A stretch of 60,809 nucleotides of DNA from Candidatus Bathyarchaeota archaeon (lineage in GTDB: Archaea > Thermoproteota > Bathyarchaeia > Bathyarchaeales > SOJC01), in the NCBI GenBank assembly GCA_029882535.1, contig JAOUKM010000005.1:1-60809 (forward strand), given 5' to 3'. The notes beneath the pieces were generated by a model that saw nothing but the letters and a program-made list of their open reading frames with translations, did not search any database and was not told where the DNA came from. How positions within the stretch are numbered: position 1 is the first letter of the stretch; every line of letters begins with the position of its first letter. Below, piece by piece: positions 51,254 through 60,342 of the stretch. Made by a program: the position numbers and the translations under genes.

Positions 51254-52044
51254 TGTCAATGATTATCCGCGTAAAACAGAAACAAATCGCCCAACTAATG
51301 GCTAAAGGTAAAAGATTGGATGGAAGAGAGTTAAACGACTATCGTGAAATCAAAGTAGAAATGGGCGTTATTGAAAAAGCTGAAGGCTCAGCCCGTGTTC
51401 TTTTAGGTAAAACTGAAGTACTAGTCGGAGTAAAAATTGAAGTTGGCAAACCCTTCTCAGATACTCCAAATGAAGGAGTCTTAACAGTAAACGCTGAGCT
51501 TGTCCCTTTAGCATCACCAACATTTGAACCAGGGCCTCCAAACGAGAACGCTATTGAACTTGCAAGAGTAGTGGACAGAGGTATAAGAGAGTCAAAAGCC
51601 ATAAACCTTGAAAAACTCTGCCTCGAACCAGGAAAAAAAGTACTCGTAGTCTTCATTGATGTTTATGTGCTTAACCATGACGGTAACCTCATCGACGCTT
51701 CCGCTGTCGCAGCATTGGCGGCTTTGTTGAATACAAAGATGTTCAAATACGACGTCGAAGAAGGGGAAATCAAAGTAAAACCAGGCTATACTCCATTACC
51801 AGTGCAAAGCTACCCTATAGCTGTAACGTTTGCAAAGATAAATGACAAGCTTGCCATCGACCCTTGGCTGGAAGAAGAACAGGTGATGGACTCCAGATTA
51901 ACTATAACTATAGAAAAAGACGGAAAAATATGTGCTATTCAGAAAGGAGGAACCGGCTACTTTACCACAGGACAAATTTTGGAAGCAGCAAAGATAGCTA
52001 AAGAAAAAGCTTCGGAAATACGTAAGTTAGTGGTGAAAGGATGA
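51253..52044 (+). CDS. rrp42: Exosome complex non-catalytic subunit Rrp42
   Basis: The 263-residue RNase PH-fold protein (GKRLDGRELNDYREIKVEMG; ANEN-type PPNENAIELARVVDRGIRES) pairs with Rrp41 in the hexameric exosome ring. It lacks the Rrp41 acidic catalytic set, as expected. Its start overlaps the rrp41 stop by one base and its stop overlaps the L37Ae start by four. Confidence 0.96.
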   Translation: MSMIIRVKQKQIAQLMAKGKRLDGRELNDYREIKVEMGVIEKAEGSARVLLGKTEVLVGVKIEVGKPFSDTPNEGVLTVNAELVPLASPTFEPGPPNENAIELARVVDRGIRESKAINLEKLCLEPGKKVLVVFIDVYVLNHDGNLIDASAVAALAALLNTKMFKYDVEEGEIKVKPGYTPLPVQSYPIAVTFAKINDKLAIDPWLEEEQVMDSRLTITIEKDGKICAIQKGGTGYFTTGQILEAAKIAKEKASEIRKLVVKG

Positions 52045-52319
52045 TGGGAAGAACAAAAAAGATCGGACCAACAGGAGGCTTGGGGGTTCGATATGGTGCA
52101 ACAGTAAGGAAAAGATACATTGAAGTGGTAACAGAGACCAAAAAACGATATAGATGCCCCCAATGCAACGCACCTGCTGTTAAACGCCAAAGCATTGGAA
52201 TTTGGAAATGCAGAAAATGCGGCTTTACCTTCACTGGCGGGGCTTACACTCCTTCAACTAAACTAGGTGCTACGGCGAAACGAGCGGCAAGAGACTTCTC
52301 TAGAGAAGCCTCAAAATAA
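52041..52319 (+). CDS. rpl37ae: 50S ribosomal protein L37Ae
   Basis: The 92-residue basic protein has the four-Cys zinc ribbon CPQCNAPAVK...WKCRKCGF (residues ~39-60) and an N-terminal RTKKIGPTGGLGVRYGATVR typical of L37Ae (L43Ae). It is a component of the large ribosomal subunit and the last gene of the proteasome-exosome cluster (ATGA overlap with rrp42). The rpoP gene that often follows in archaea is absent here. Confidence 0.96.
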   Translation: MMGRTKKIGPTGGLGVRYGATVRKRYIEVVTETKKRYRCPQCNAPAVKRQSIGIWKCRKCGFTFTGGAYTPSTKLGATAKRAARDFSREASK

Positions 52320-52357
52320 AGGAAAGAAGGCATACGAAGACATAGTTTTTCCTTGGC

Positions 52358-52600
52358 TTAATGCTGTCTGCTCTTTTTTAACAATTCCACTCGTCGTTTG
52401 CCTCTTGTTAAAGCAGAAACGTGGATCTTGCCCTCAATTTCCAGTCGCATTAACTCCCTGTTTAAGGCATTAAATCCCAAGTCACCATAGATTTCTTTGA
52501 TCATATCGTAAAGTTCAGTGTCTGTTGCAGACCCTTTGCGTTGTAGTAATTCTACGATAACTGTAGGAAGAGGGTGGGGTCTCCATGTTTCGCTTGTCAT
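52358..52600 (-). CDS. Small winged-helix protein
   Basis: The 80-residue protein reads as a winged helix: TVIVELLQRKGSATDTELYDMIKEIYGDLGFNALNRELMRLEIEGKIHVSAL, then a basic tail (TRGKRRVELLKKSRQH). It is 13 bp downstream of cdc48 on the same strand and probably co-transcribed with it. Similar small wHTH proteins accompany cdc48 in related archaea by my memory, which I cannot verify. It may regulate this locus or bind nucleic acid in a complex. Confidence 0.7.
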   Translation of the reverse strand: MTSETWRPHPLPTVIVELLQRKGSATDTELYDMIKEIYGDLGFNALNRELMRLEIEGKIHVSALTRGKRRVELLKKSRQH

Positions 52601-52613
52601 TTAAACACCTCTT

Positions 52614-54785
52614 TTATGCCACAGGTGTCGTAGGCTTCCGCACCTGTCTCACCTGCTTAATAAATCCTTTATACCATGTTTCCATATCAGGTGAAATAGT
52701 TGGACCTATTTTGCTTGCAGCTTCCTTGAAGTCTGCTAGTGTTACTATTTTTGAAGTTATACTCTTTCTCAGCGCGTTTAACGCTGCCTCGCGACATAGT
52801 GCTTGAATATCTGCTCCGCTATAGCCTTTTGTAATTTTGGCTAGAGAGTTTATGTCAACATCTTCTTTCAAAGGCATGTCTTTGGTGTAAATCTTGAAAA
52901 TCTCTAATCTCGCCTTTTCGTCTGGCTCTGGCACATATATGAGTCTGTCGAAGCGTCCCGGCCGCAACACGGCGCGGTCTATGATGTCAGGTCGGTTTGT
53001 GGCTGCAAGGACAACTACGTCTTCCAATGTTAGTATGCCATCCATTTCTGTTAGAAGTTGGCTGATGACGCGTTCTGTAACGCCGCTGTCAGCGAATCCC
53101 ATGCCTCTTCTAGGTACGAGAGAGTCGAACTCGTCGAAGAAAATTACTGCTGGCGCGGCCATTCTTGCTTTGCGGAATACTTCTCTTATGGCTTTTTCTG
53201 ATTCTCCGACCCATTTGCTGAAGACTTCTGGGCCTTTTATTGTGATGAAGTTTGCTTCGCTTTCTGTTGCTACTGCTCTTGCTAGCATTGTCTTGCCACA
53301 GCCTGGTGGTCCGAATAGGAGAATCCCTTTAGGTGGTCTTATGCCCAATCGGCTGAAAACTTCGGGGTTTTTCAAAGGCCATTCAACTGCTTCTATTAGT
53401 TCATGTTTCACTTCTTCTAATCCACCTACGTCAGTCCAATTCACTGTGGGTGTTTCTATGTATACTTCTCGCATGGCAGTAGGGGTGATTTCTTTGTAGG
53501 CGTTGAGGAAGTCTTCCATGCGTACATCCATCTTCTCTAAAACGGTTGGGGGGATACGTTCTTCTTCTAAGTTAATTTCTGGCAGATATCGTCTCAAAGA
53601 TTTCATTGCTGTTTCTCTACCTAAGGCCGCCAAGTCTGCGCCTGTGTAGCCGTGGGTCGTTTCAGCTAACTTTTTCAAGTCAACGTTTTCTGCGAGGGGC
53701 ATGCCGCGGGTGTGAATTTGCAGGATTTCGTGGCGTGCCTTCTTGTCTGGGACACCTATTTCTATCTCTCGGTCGAAGCGTCCTGGTCTTCGAAGTGCGG
53801 GGTCAAGGGCTCCGGGTCTGTTGGTGGCTCCTATGACGATTACGTTTCCTCTTCCGCTCAAGCCGTCCATTAGAGCTAGTAGCTGAGCGACTACTCGTCT
53901 TTCAACTTCGCCTGTGACTTCTTCCCTTTTCGGTGCGATTGCATCCAACTCGTCGATGAATATGATGCTTGGAGAGTTTTGTTGTGCTTGCTGGAAGATT
54001 TCCCGCAGTCTTGCTTCTGATTCGCCGTAGAATTTGCTCATTATTTCTGGGCCGTTTATGGAGCAGAAGTTTGCTTCTGACTCGTTTGCCACTGCTCTTG
54101 CTAGCAAGGTTTTGCCGCAGCCTGGTGGTCCGTGGAGTAGGACGCCTTTTGGTGGTTCTATGCCTAGGCGTTGGAAAAGTTCTGGGTGTCGCAAGGGTAG
54201 CTCTACCATTTCTCGTACGCGTTGCATTTCTTCGTGGAGGCCACCTATGTCTTCGTAAGTGGTGCGGGGGACACCTTTTGTTTCTGGGGATGGTTCGTTG
54301 AGGATTTGGAAGTGTGTGTCTTTGGTGATGCGGACTATTCCGTGAGGGCGGCTTTTGGTGACAGTGAAAGGTATAGCGTGGCCAAGCATCATGACTAATG
54401 TCGTATCGCCTTCAACGAAGGTGCGTTCCATTAGGCGGTTTTTGACGAAGTTCATGAAGTCTTCATCTACGTTTAGGCGCATGTCGACAGGTGCCAGAAC
54501 TACGCTTGTAGCATTCTTCACAGTGGCTTGTTTAACTACGATGTATTCGTTTATGGCAACGCTTGCGTTTTTGCGTGTGAAGCCGTCTATGCGGATTATG
54601 CCTTGGTTTTGGTCTTCACTGTAGGCAGGCCATGCGATGGCGCTGGTTGTGCGTTTGCCGGTGATTTCTATTACGTCGCCAGCGCTTATGCCGAGTTTTT
54701 GCATGGTTTTTTGGTCTAGGCGGGCTATGCCGCGGCCTACGTCTCGTTGTTTTGCGTCTCCTACGCGGAGTTGTATTTCACTCAT
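52614..54785 (-). CDS. cdc48: CDC48/VAT-type AAA+ ATPase
   Basis: The 723-residue protein has the N-terminal double-psi barrel/substrate domain (residues 1-185, [20 protein letters not shown]) and two AAA domains. Each has Walker A ([11 protein letters not shown] near 221; [11 protein letters not shown] near 495), Walker B ([24 protein letters not shown]) and Arg fingers. It unfolds proteins for the proteasome. The C-terminus (KPTTPVA) has no HbYX motif, so docking to the proteasome would rely on other contacts. It is followed by a small wHTH gene. Confidence 0.97.
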   Translation of the reverse strand: MSEIQLRVGDAKQRDVGRGIARLDQKTMQKLGISAGDVIEITGKRTTSAIAWPAYSEDQNQGIIRIDGFTRKNASVAINEYIVVKQATVKNATSVVLAPVDMRLNVDEDFMNFVKNRLMERTFVEGDTTLVMMLGHAIPFTVTKSRPHGIVRITKDTHFQILNEPSPETKGVPRTTYEDIGGLHEEMQRVREMVELPLRHPELFQRLGIEPPKGVLLHGPPGCGKTLLARAVANESEANFCSINGPEIMSKFYGESEARLREIFQQAQQNSPSIIFIDELDAIAPKREEVTGEVERRVVAQLLALMDGLSGRGNVIVIGATNRPGALDPALRRPGRFDREIEIGVPDKKARHEILQIHTRGMPLAENVDLKKLAETTHGYTGADLAALGRETAMKSLRRYLPEINLEEERIPPTVLEKMDVRMEDFLNAYKEITPTAMREVYIETPTVNWTDVGGLEEVKHELIEAVEWPLKNPEVFSRLGIRPPKGILLFGPPGCGKTMLARAVATESEANFITIKGPEVFSKWVGESEKAIREVFRKARMAAPAVIFFDEFDSLVPRRGMGFADSGVTERVISQLLTEMDGILTLEDVVVLAATNRPDIIDRAVLRPGRFDRLIYVPEPDEKARLEIFKIYTKDMPLKEDVDINSLAKITKGYSGADIQALCREAALNALRKSITSKIVTLADFKEAASKIGPTISPDMETWYKGFIKQVRQVRKPTTPVA

Positions 54786-54875
54786 TTTTGTGCCTTCTTT
54801 TTTGGGTAAGTGTGAAGTTTACACGAAGTCGAAAAGGGTTGTGTAACTTATAAATGTTACAAATCAACGATTGTG

Positions 54876-55151
54876 TCAGCGCGTTCTTCTTACCATGAGC
54901 GTCTGGATTTGGCTTACCGTTGGAATTTTTTCTATGTTTTGTTCTACCTTGTCTAGGATACCTGTTTCGTCCTCTGGAATTTGAATGTGGGCTATTAGAG
55001 CGTTTAGACCAAAAGCGACGGGTTCAGTTTGGTAGTTAGCATAAACTTTTGCTTGGTGTGGAAGGGCTCTCTCTATTTGTTTTTGCAGTTTCTCAAAGTC
55101 TACTTCTATCCCCGTTGGAAAGATTTTGAAACTGATTACTATGTTCGCCAT
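54876..55151 (-). CDS. ef1b: Translation elongation factor 1-beta
   Basis: The 91-residue protein from the ATG at 55149-55151 (MANIVISFKIFPTGIEVDF) has the compact alpha/beta exchange-factor fold (EPVAFGLNALIAHIQIPED; LDKVEQNIEKIPTVSQIQTL). It exchanges GDP on aEF1A. An upstream extension in the same frame runs into the zinc-ribbon gene and is unlikely. It starts two bases after that gene's stop, the usual archaeal pair. Confidence 0.93.
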   Translation of the reverse strand: MANIVISFKIFPTGIEVDFEKLQKQIERALPHQAKVYANYQTEPVAFGLNALIAHIQIPEDETGILDKVEQNIEKIPTVSQIQTLMVRRTR

Positions 55152-55153
55152 GT

Positions 55154-55351
55154 TCATGGCCCCATAAATCCGCATTTTGGGCATTTGTAATGGCGTCCGA
55201 ATTTGCGGCATTTTTGGCATCGCCAGATGGTTATTTCGCCGCAGTTTGGGCAGTTGAATTTTGTGACTTTTGTGCCTGGGGGTATAGTGCGGTTGCAGCT
55301 GGTGCAGATGGGTGTTTGTATCATGGTTGTGGTTTTGGTTGCGGTGCTCAT
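55154..55351 (-). CDS. Small zinc-ribbon protein linked to EF-1 beta
   Basis: The 65-residue protein has four CxxC pairs ([32 protein letters not shown]), enough for two zinc sites. It belongs to the short zinc finger family regularly found just upstream of aEF1B in archaea. I chose the ATG at 55349-55351, where conserved sequence begins; the longer frame upstream lacks it. The TATA box GCAAATATAAGC at about 55398-55409 precedes it. Role unknown, perhaps in translation. Confidence 0.88.
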   Translation of the reverse strand: MSTATKTTTMIQTPICTSCNRTIPPGTKVTKFNCPNCGEITIWRCQKCRKFGRHYKCPKCGFMGP

Positions 55352-55501
55352 GTTGGCTTTTTCCTTTCTGAATGTGGATTTGTATATTGAAGGGTTGCTT
55401 ATATTTGCTATGTTAAAGCGATGTGGATGATATAGAAAGATGAGGATAGAGAGTTGCCACAACTTTCTCCATTTCAACAATAGCAAGCGATCACACATAT
55501 T

Positions 55502-55840
55502 CTACTTATTTTTGTCTTCATATTTCCCACTCACATCAGGTATTACTTCGCCTTTCCGTGGCAAAGCCAAGATCCCACCTATGAGACTTAGTAGAAGCCA
55601 ATGTGAAGCTAAAAATGGGTAATAGTAAAACAGCGGTATCGGGACATAATACTTGTACATGATTATATGTAAGAGAAAGCTCAGAGGAAACGCAAGTGAC
55701 GAAATTATAATAATGTAACCACCGAACTTGTGCCCTCTAAACACTAATACGGCCCCGCAAATTGCTAAAAATGCAAGACCAACACCTAGAATATACCACG
55801 CAACTAAATATTCTAACGAGACACCAACTGAACCAGTCAA
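55502..55840 (-). CDS. Small membrane protein, possibly longer at the N-terminus
   Basis: The 112-residue product has three hydrophobic helices (~12-32, 40-62, 68-92) and a charged end. The start used is a TTG (55838-55840). The frame stays open upstream to CTG at 55937-55939, and that extra 33-residue stretch (NTNFTIIGVFLSVLGG...) is hydrophobic like a fourth helix. The TATA box at 55977-55990 would start the transcript near 55958, before the CTG, so a non-standard start or an altered codon is possible. Function unknown. Confidence 0.6.
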   Translation of the reverse strand: MTGSVGVSLEYLVAWYILGVGLAFLAICGAVLVFRGHKFGGYIIIISSLAFPLSFLLHIIMYKYYVPIPLFYYYPFLASHWLLLSLIGGILALPRKGEVIPDVSGKYEDKNK

Positions 55841-56065
55841 AATCTTAGCAAAAACGACAGTAAAATCAATAATAGAAAGTAAGCCGCCAAGAACTGACAG
55901 AAAAACACCAATGATCGTAAAATTCGTATTTATTATCAGTCAATCCAAACTATAATTGTCGCTTTTTTTCAAAATAGCTATTTATATTTTATTGTTTAAT
56001 AATTTTTTCGATTAGAGCTTTGGCGAATTAACAGTTTATAGGTGATTTAAGGTAAGAGTTGTTTA

Positions 56066-56613
56066 TCATATTATGCAAAAAAATTTAGCAGTTTTTCCTT
56101 TTTTATTTAGCAGCAATTTAAACATGGGCGAAAGTATGAAGAGGGTGCCTGCAAATAGCCAGAGGATTGCGCCTACTGATGCTGTTACGTGAATCGCTAG
56201 GATGGGAGCTGCAAGGTCCAATGAACTGGAAACTTCTGCCTCATGTAAAGCATCGTAATAAGAGGTATTCAACCATCGAAGCCACAAGATTCCCCAAAGA
56301 AAGAAAAAGGCGCCGAAAACCATTAGGGGAAGCCGCAATTCAAGAACTCCAGTTGGAGATTTTTCCTCTCTCAAGTATCCGATGATGCTAACCACGAAGC
56401 CTACTGCTGGAGGTAAAATCAAAAGAAGAAACGTACCCCGTATGTAACCCCAGTAGCATTTGGGTTCGCTTCGAGCATCATAACAAGACGCCAAGGTTCA
56501 TCTATGATTCTGCTAAAGAAGAAGGACATTTCGAACGCAAGCGATAAGATAAGTAATCCGATTTCAACGCTCACCCATCGAATCATTCCTCTCAACTTGC
56601 TGTTTTGTTTCAT
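56066..56613 (-). pseudogene. Four-helix membrane protein split by a frameshift
   Basis: Two overlapping frames (56419-56613 and 56066-56494) together give a plausible protein of ~180 residues. The first has MKQNSKLRGMIRWVSVEIGL with one helix and ends with PNATGVTYGVRFFF; the second continues GTFLLLILPPAVGFVVSII and two more helices, ending at ANSP-type AGTLFILSPMFKLLLNKKG. The shift lies near 56420-56430. Four membrane helices and a polar loop between helices 1 and 2 resemble the family of archaeal four-helix hypotheticals. Alternatively, these are two overlapping genes. No function can be given. Confidence 0.55.
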
Positions 56614-56676
56614 CCTACCTACATCCTTTCCAATAATGCATAAGACACCCAAGCATTCAGCAGAGAGTAGTGGGTT

Positions 56677-56820
56677 TTAAGCAAAAGTACGTATAGCAAC
56701 CAATAGAATCACTAAGAAACCAAATGAACAAATGAACGCGCTGATACAAATAATACTCTTTGTCCACGGCGACGCCTTAGTTCTCGGTTTCTCGCCACTT
56801 TCCTCAGAATCTATACTCAT
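56677..56820 (-). CDS. Small single-helix membrane protein (47 aa)
   Basis: A 47-codon frame starts MSIDSEESGEKPRTKASPWT and then has one hydrophobic helix (SIICISAFICSFGFLVILLV). GGAG lies seven bases before the ATG. The charged, acidic N-terminus followed by a single helix suits a small membrane protein. It is not in an obvious operon. The ribosome site and composition make it likely real. Confidence 0.45.
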   Translation of the reverse strand: MSIDSEESGEKPRTKASPWTKSIICISAFICSFGFLVILLVAIRTFA

Positions 56821-57107
56821 CCCAATTTCTCCCCTTCTCAGCCAACCCAACAAATACTAACATATCTTTCCGCTTTAAATTTTTCCACAAATTTCAACTA
56901 TTTTCATACGTTGAACCACTCATAACTGCATAAACCTCAAACATTACAGCCAAAAAATAACAATCCAAACAAAATTTTAACCACACACAAATACCAGACA
57001 ACACAGCTTCCCAAAAAAAGAGACTACAAACAAAACACAAACCTTCAAACACGTTATCTATTTGGCTCCTAATAGAATAGTCTCTCAATCACACCAAACA
57101 CACACTC

Positions 57108-57782
57108 CTACTTCGCTCCCTTCTTCTTAACACGCAACACAGGCAAAGCTGCCAACATCACAGCCCCGCTATCCACAGCAGGCTTTAACAAATTCTCACC
57201 ACAATACGGGCACAACCTAAACTCCGCCAAAACCTCCCGCCCACAAGCTGGACACAACTTATACTTCTTAACCTCCCTCTCCAAACGCTTCATCATCTTC
57301 TTCAAACTTCCAACATCACCTTTTAACGCTTCCACGCTTTTTTTCAAGGGTTCAAGACTCAAAACTTCACCACGCACATTAAAAACAATGTCTCGCAAGC
57401 CAGCCAACAACTTACTGTTATTCGCCAAAGTTTCACTCATCATCTCCAAAATACTCGTCCTAGCCTCCAACAGCTCCACGTCAGCTTGATTCTCTTTTTT
57501 TCCGTCTTCCAACACTTTCCCCAAAAAAGTTTCAATGGGATTTCGCAACGCCACCACCGTCGTTCCACCCCAAAGCAAGAATACTGCTACTAATGAACAG
57601 AATAAATATAGAGTTGGGTCGATGGCTCCTAACAATTCACTGAACGGATAAACCGTTAAAAGTAAAGATTCATTCTCGCTGCCTTTCAGCAATAAAAAAC
57701 CATCTAGAGCATGTAACCCAGCTAAAAAAGTCAAACACCCCAAGATCCAAACGGTAACACTTTTCCTAGCCACGATAGACAA
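57108..57782 (-). CDS. Membrane protein with coiled coil and C-terminal zinc ribbon
   Basis: The 224-residue protein has two membrane helices (~8-30 and 52-80), a long coiled coil (~95-175, EDGKKENQADVELLEARTSILEMM and LKKSVEALKGDVGSLKK), then a zinc ribbon CPACGREVLAEFRLCPYCGE (~178-198) and a hydrophobic stretch. The layout suggests a membrane-anchored scaffold with a cytoplasmic or external zinc ribbon. No enzyme motif is seen. It stands alone. Confidence 0.7.
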   Translation of the reverse strand: MSIVARKSVTVWILGCLTFLAGLHALDGFLLLKGSENESLLLTVYPFSELLGAIDPTLYLFCSLVAVFLLWGGTTVVALRNPIETFLGKVLEDGKKENQADVELLEARTSILEMMSETLANNSKLLAGLRDIVFNVRGEVLSLEPLKKSVEALKGDVGSLKKMMKRLEREVKKYKLCPACGREVLAEFRLCPYCGENLLKPAVDSGAVMLAALPVLRVKKKGAK

Positions 57783-57896
57783 ACCCTCTAGATAACAATT
57801 CTAGAAGAAAACTACACTTTTCACTAATTAAGCCAATGTTCTCACAGAAAACATATATCAAAAACCGATACATGTTAGCTTGGAGAGTTGGGTTAG

Positions 57897-57906
57897 TTTT
57901 AAATAC
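57897..57906 (+). promoter_or_regulatory. TATA box of the cupin gene
   Basis: TTTTAAATAC is ~31 bases before the ATG at 57938 and sits inside the longer open frame that begins at 57836, which argues that the short start is the real one. Confidence 0.45.
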
Positions 57907-57937
57907 GGCGCTCTTTTCTTGTGAATACGTGATTTAT

Positions 57938-58285
57938 ATGGGATTCAAGGCACTACATTATTCGGAAGTAAAAGTGGACGAGGTGAACGAATGCAGTGCC
58001 GAGGGAGCTAAAGTTCGTTGGCTAATAACTAAGAATGACGGCGCCGATCACTTTGCTATGCGTTGTTTCGAAATCGCTCCTGGAGGTCATTCTCCCCATC
58101 ACTCTCACAAGTGGGAGCATGAGGTTTTCATTTTGGACGGTGAATGTTTAGTTGTCTGTGGTGACCAACGAAAAAAAGTTGGCCCTAACTATGTAGTTTT
58201 TATTCCGCCGAACGAAATGCACCACTTTAGGAATGAAGGGACTGAAGTTCTAAGGTTTCTCTGTTTGGTCCCTCATCATGAATAA
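57938..58285 (+). CDS. Cupin-domain protein
   Basis: The 115-residue product is a single small cupin: metal-binding motif 1 is GGHSPHHSHKWEHEVFILDG and motif 2 is PPNEMHHFRNEG, giving the usual His/Glu set. Such stand-alone cupins serve as metal-dependent sensors, isomerases or dioxygenases. The listed ATG is downstream of a TATA box at 57897-57906 and starts with MGFKALHYSE. The larger frame upstream is not needed. The substrate is not known. Confidence 0.85.
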   Translation: MGFKALHYSEVKVDEVNECSAEGAKVRWLITKNDGADHFAMRCFEIAPGGHSPHHSHKWEHEVFILDGECLVVCGDQRKKVGPNYVVFIPPNEMHHFRNEGTEVLRFLCLVPHHE

Positions 58286-58622
58286 CTCGTTTATTCTTTT
58301 CCCTATTTCCTCGAAAATGGTAATTTCACAACTTGAAGCCTTTCCTCTCCAAAGCTTAGCTCCAACCAAACAAACTTTGCACACGCATTTATTATGAGTA
58401 CGTTGTGCCATTTTCTTCTGCGACTTGTGCCTTGCATTTTTGAATAAACATTCGTCTTTCCAACTCTGCTTCCTTTGTCTTCCATGTGACTACTTTCTGA
58501 ACAATTATTAAACATTAATTATGTGTCTGAATCGGACATAATAAGCGAATTTTGAATACGAATTTTGGAGTCGTAAGGTTAATGGCTTATTGCTTTGACT
58601 TTTTTAGTTGAGGTGTAATCGT
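58286..58622. other. Intergenic region without a recognisable gene
   Basis: No supported gene. The minus-strand open frame here (58303-58515) has a composition unlike a protein and no ribosome site. The short leader of the next gene (AGGTG at 58611-58615) is at the end. Confidence 0.4.
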
Positions 58623-58829
58623 TTGAACAGTGCTTTATTTCAGGCTTGTAAGGAGTTGATTGACGATGCTAAAGCGGGATGTGCTGACTTGGTGTTCAAG
58701 GAAGTTTGTTTGGAGATTTTAGCACGTGCAAAGCATGTTTTGGGTGATGAAGAGTTTAAGACTTTAGCAGAGTATGCATCTGAACGCATGCAGGAGAAGT
58801 CAATCATTTCTATAGATGCAGTAAGGTAA
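58623..58829 (+). CDS. Small helical hypothetical protein
   Basis: The 68-residue product from the TTG at 58623 (MNSALFQACKELIDDAKAG) is all helical and includes KEVCLEILARAKHVLGDEEF and SERMQEKSIISIDAV. GAGGTG ends seven bases before the TTG. A TTG 15 bases earlier would include the ribosome site in the coding sequence and is rejected. No family is recognised. Confidence 0.5.
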   Translation: MNSALFQACKELIDDAKAGCADLVFKEVCLEILARAKHVLGDEEFKTLAEYASERMQEKSIISIDAVR

Positions 58830-59013
58830 TGTCAACTTTTATTGCTATTTTATTCTTTTCTTGTTTTATGTAACAGTCGACTCCTTTCTTGTGGTACATT
58901 GTGCGATCTGGTTTTATTGTAAGCTGCTAATGTTCTTTTTCAGTGTCTTATATGAGTTGCTAAGTTGAAAAAGTTGTTACTAGTTTGCGGTTTGGTGACG
59001 TTGTGTAGATAGA

Positions 59014-59295
59014 TTGTTAGATGATAGTGAGGCGAAAGGGCGATTAGAGAATTGTTCCTTTGACATGTTGGTTTGTAGTGTGGTTTACGGGGTCATGTTT
59101 GGTATTGTGGCTTTGATTTGTTTGGTGGTTCTTGAGGTTGTCTATGTGGTTGTTTTTAGGAGTTTTAATAGTGAGATTTTTGCTTGTGTCACTTTTGTAA
59201 TAGGCACTATTTTGGGTAGTTTCTTTGTACAGAAGAAAGAGCAAAGCCTGATTAGTCCTATTAGGAAGATGAGTGCCCGGTTCCTGCCTTACTAG
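59014..59295 (+). CDS. Small two-helix membrane protein
   Basis: The 93-residue product has a polar start, two hydrophobic helices (~18-48 and 56-72, including VMFGIVALICLVVLEVVYVVVF) and a basic tail (VQKKEQSLISPIRKMSAR). The first codon is a TTG; there is no strong ribosome site. Codon use is like its neighbours. Function unknown, moderate support. Confidence 0.45.
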   Translation: MLDDSEAKGRLENCSFDMLVCSVVYGVMFGIVALICLVVLEVVYVVVFRSFNSEIFACVTFVIGTILGSFFVQKKEQSLISPIRKMSARFLPY

Positions 59296-59340
59296 AGTGA
59301 AGTTTTTCCAGAAGGGCGAGCGGTTAAGATGTTTTAATCA

Positions 59341-59643
59341 TTAAAGTACTTGTTCATATTTTTTCGTGGCGATCTTTTCTTTTTCTACGATAAAGCAGAA
59401 TTCTTTCCATAATATTTCTATTTCAGGGTCTGAACCTACAGATTTCTCAACGTTTTCATAATGCTCTGCATTTATGAATCTGTTGATTTCCAAGAACCAG
59501 CCATTATCACTCTTGAACACTTCATAGCCTATACAGCCGTGTTTGAGGTAGACTTTTTTAGCTCTTCTCTCTATGTCAAGATATTGATCAACCTTGTTTT
59601 TGGACACCTTATAAGTGTAAGTTACAATGAACATTTCTCTCAT
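59341..59643 (-). CDS. ABM-like dimeric alpha/beta barrel protein
   Basis: The 100-residue product (MREMFIVTYTYKVSKNKVDQYLDIERRAKKVYLKHG; WFLEINRFINAEHYENVEKSV) has the antibiotic biosynthesis monooxygenase-like ferredoxin fold with a conserved Trp/Leu strand and the final helix. Such proteins are small dimeric oxygenases, haem-degrading enzymes or polyketide-modifying factors. No catalytic residues can be assigned for this copy. It is a single gene. Confidence 0.7.
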   Translation of the reverse strand: MREMFIVTYTYKVSKNKVDQYLDIERRAKKVYLKHGCIGYEVFKSDNGWFLEINRFINAEHYENVEKSVGSDPEIEILWKEFCFIVEKEKIATKKYEQVL

Positions 59644-59767
59644 CGTTTATCAGTAAGATGTTTTAGAGCTTTAATAATTTCCTTGAAGTTTGTTCCACAA
59701 GCCATAAAAACTGAATCAGCAAACATGTAACACTGTTTATTTTCATTCTAATGGAGGTGATAAGATT

Positions 59768-60157
59768 ATGGAAGATGTGAAGATAAAGATTGCAGGGCTG
59801 TGGATATTTAAGGCCTTAGCTTCGTTGACCTTCACGATAATTATGTTTATGGAGGAAGGTGTATTAGAGGGGATAATGGCGGGAGAAGTTCTAGGCATGG
59901 AAATAGGACCTGAAATCTTGCTAGTTGGCGCAATCGAAGCGTGGGCACCATTGGTTATGATTGTGGTGTCCCTCACTTTGAAGTATAAAGCGAATCGTTG
60001 GGCAAACATCATTGCGGGAATAGTCTTTACTGCCCTCAGCCTCATGAGTATGGCTGACGCTCTGACCGCTCATGGCATACTACTGTGGGTTTCACAAGCT
60101 GTGGCTACCGCATTGATTGTCTGGCTTGCATGGAAGTGGCCTAAACAGGAAGATTAG
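59768..60157 (+). CDS. Four-helix membrane protein
   Basis: The 129-residue product has four hydrophobic helices (~8-30, 46-70, 78-100, 105-124) and a short charged end (WKWPKQED). The first half has MFMEEGVLEGIMAGEVLGMEIGPEILLVG, which looks like a loop between helices 1 and 2. It matches a common small four-helix family of bacteria and archaea (DUF-type). GGAGGTGA precedes the ATG at 59768. Function unknown. Confidence 0.7.
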   Translation: MEDVKIKIAGLWIFKALASLTFTIIMFMEEGVLEGIMAGEVLGMEIGPEILLVGAIEAWAPLVMIVVSLTLKYKANRWANIIAGIVFTALSLMSMADALTAHGILLWVSQAVATALIVWLAWKWPKQED

Positions 60158-60342
60158 CCCCAATAACATACTGTCATTGTTCGCAACTGTAATCCTTACT
60201 TTTCTGTTTTTTGTAACATTAAATATTCTCTTAAACAAACAAAAACCCGAAAGAAGCCGCGCAATCTCAAAAATGCGCGCGCTACAAGGTGGGACTGAAA
60301 AGTTTATTACCCTTGGGTGGAATTTTGCTTTTGGTGTTATTT

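Noticed and set aside
53606-54301. Plus-strand open frames inside cdc48
   Set aside because: They are antisense frames of a conserved gene, with Arg/Leu/Ser-rich composition typical of shadow frames.
56894-57088. Minus-strand 64-residue Cys/Phe-rich open frame
   Set aside because: No ribosome site, no helix pattern of a clear membrane protein and no family resemblance. Probably chance in A/T-rich DNA.
58303-58515. Minus-strand 70-residue open frame after the cupin
   Set aside because: No ribosome site or recognisable domain. Composition is unlike neighbouring proteins.
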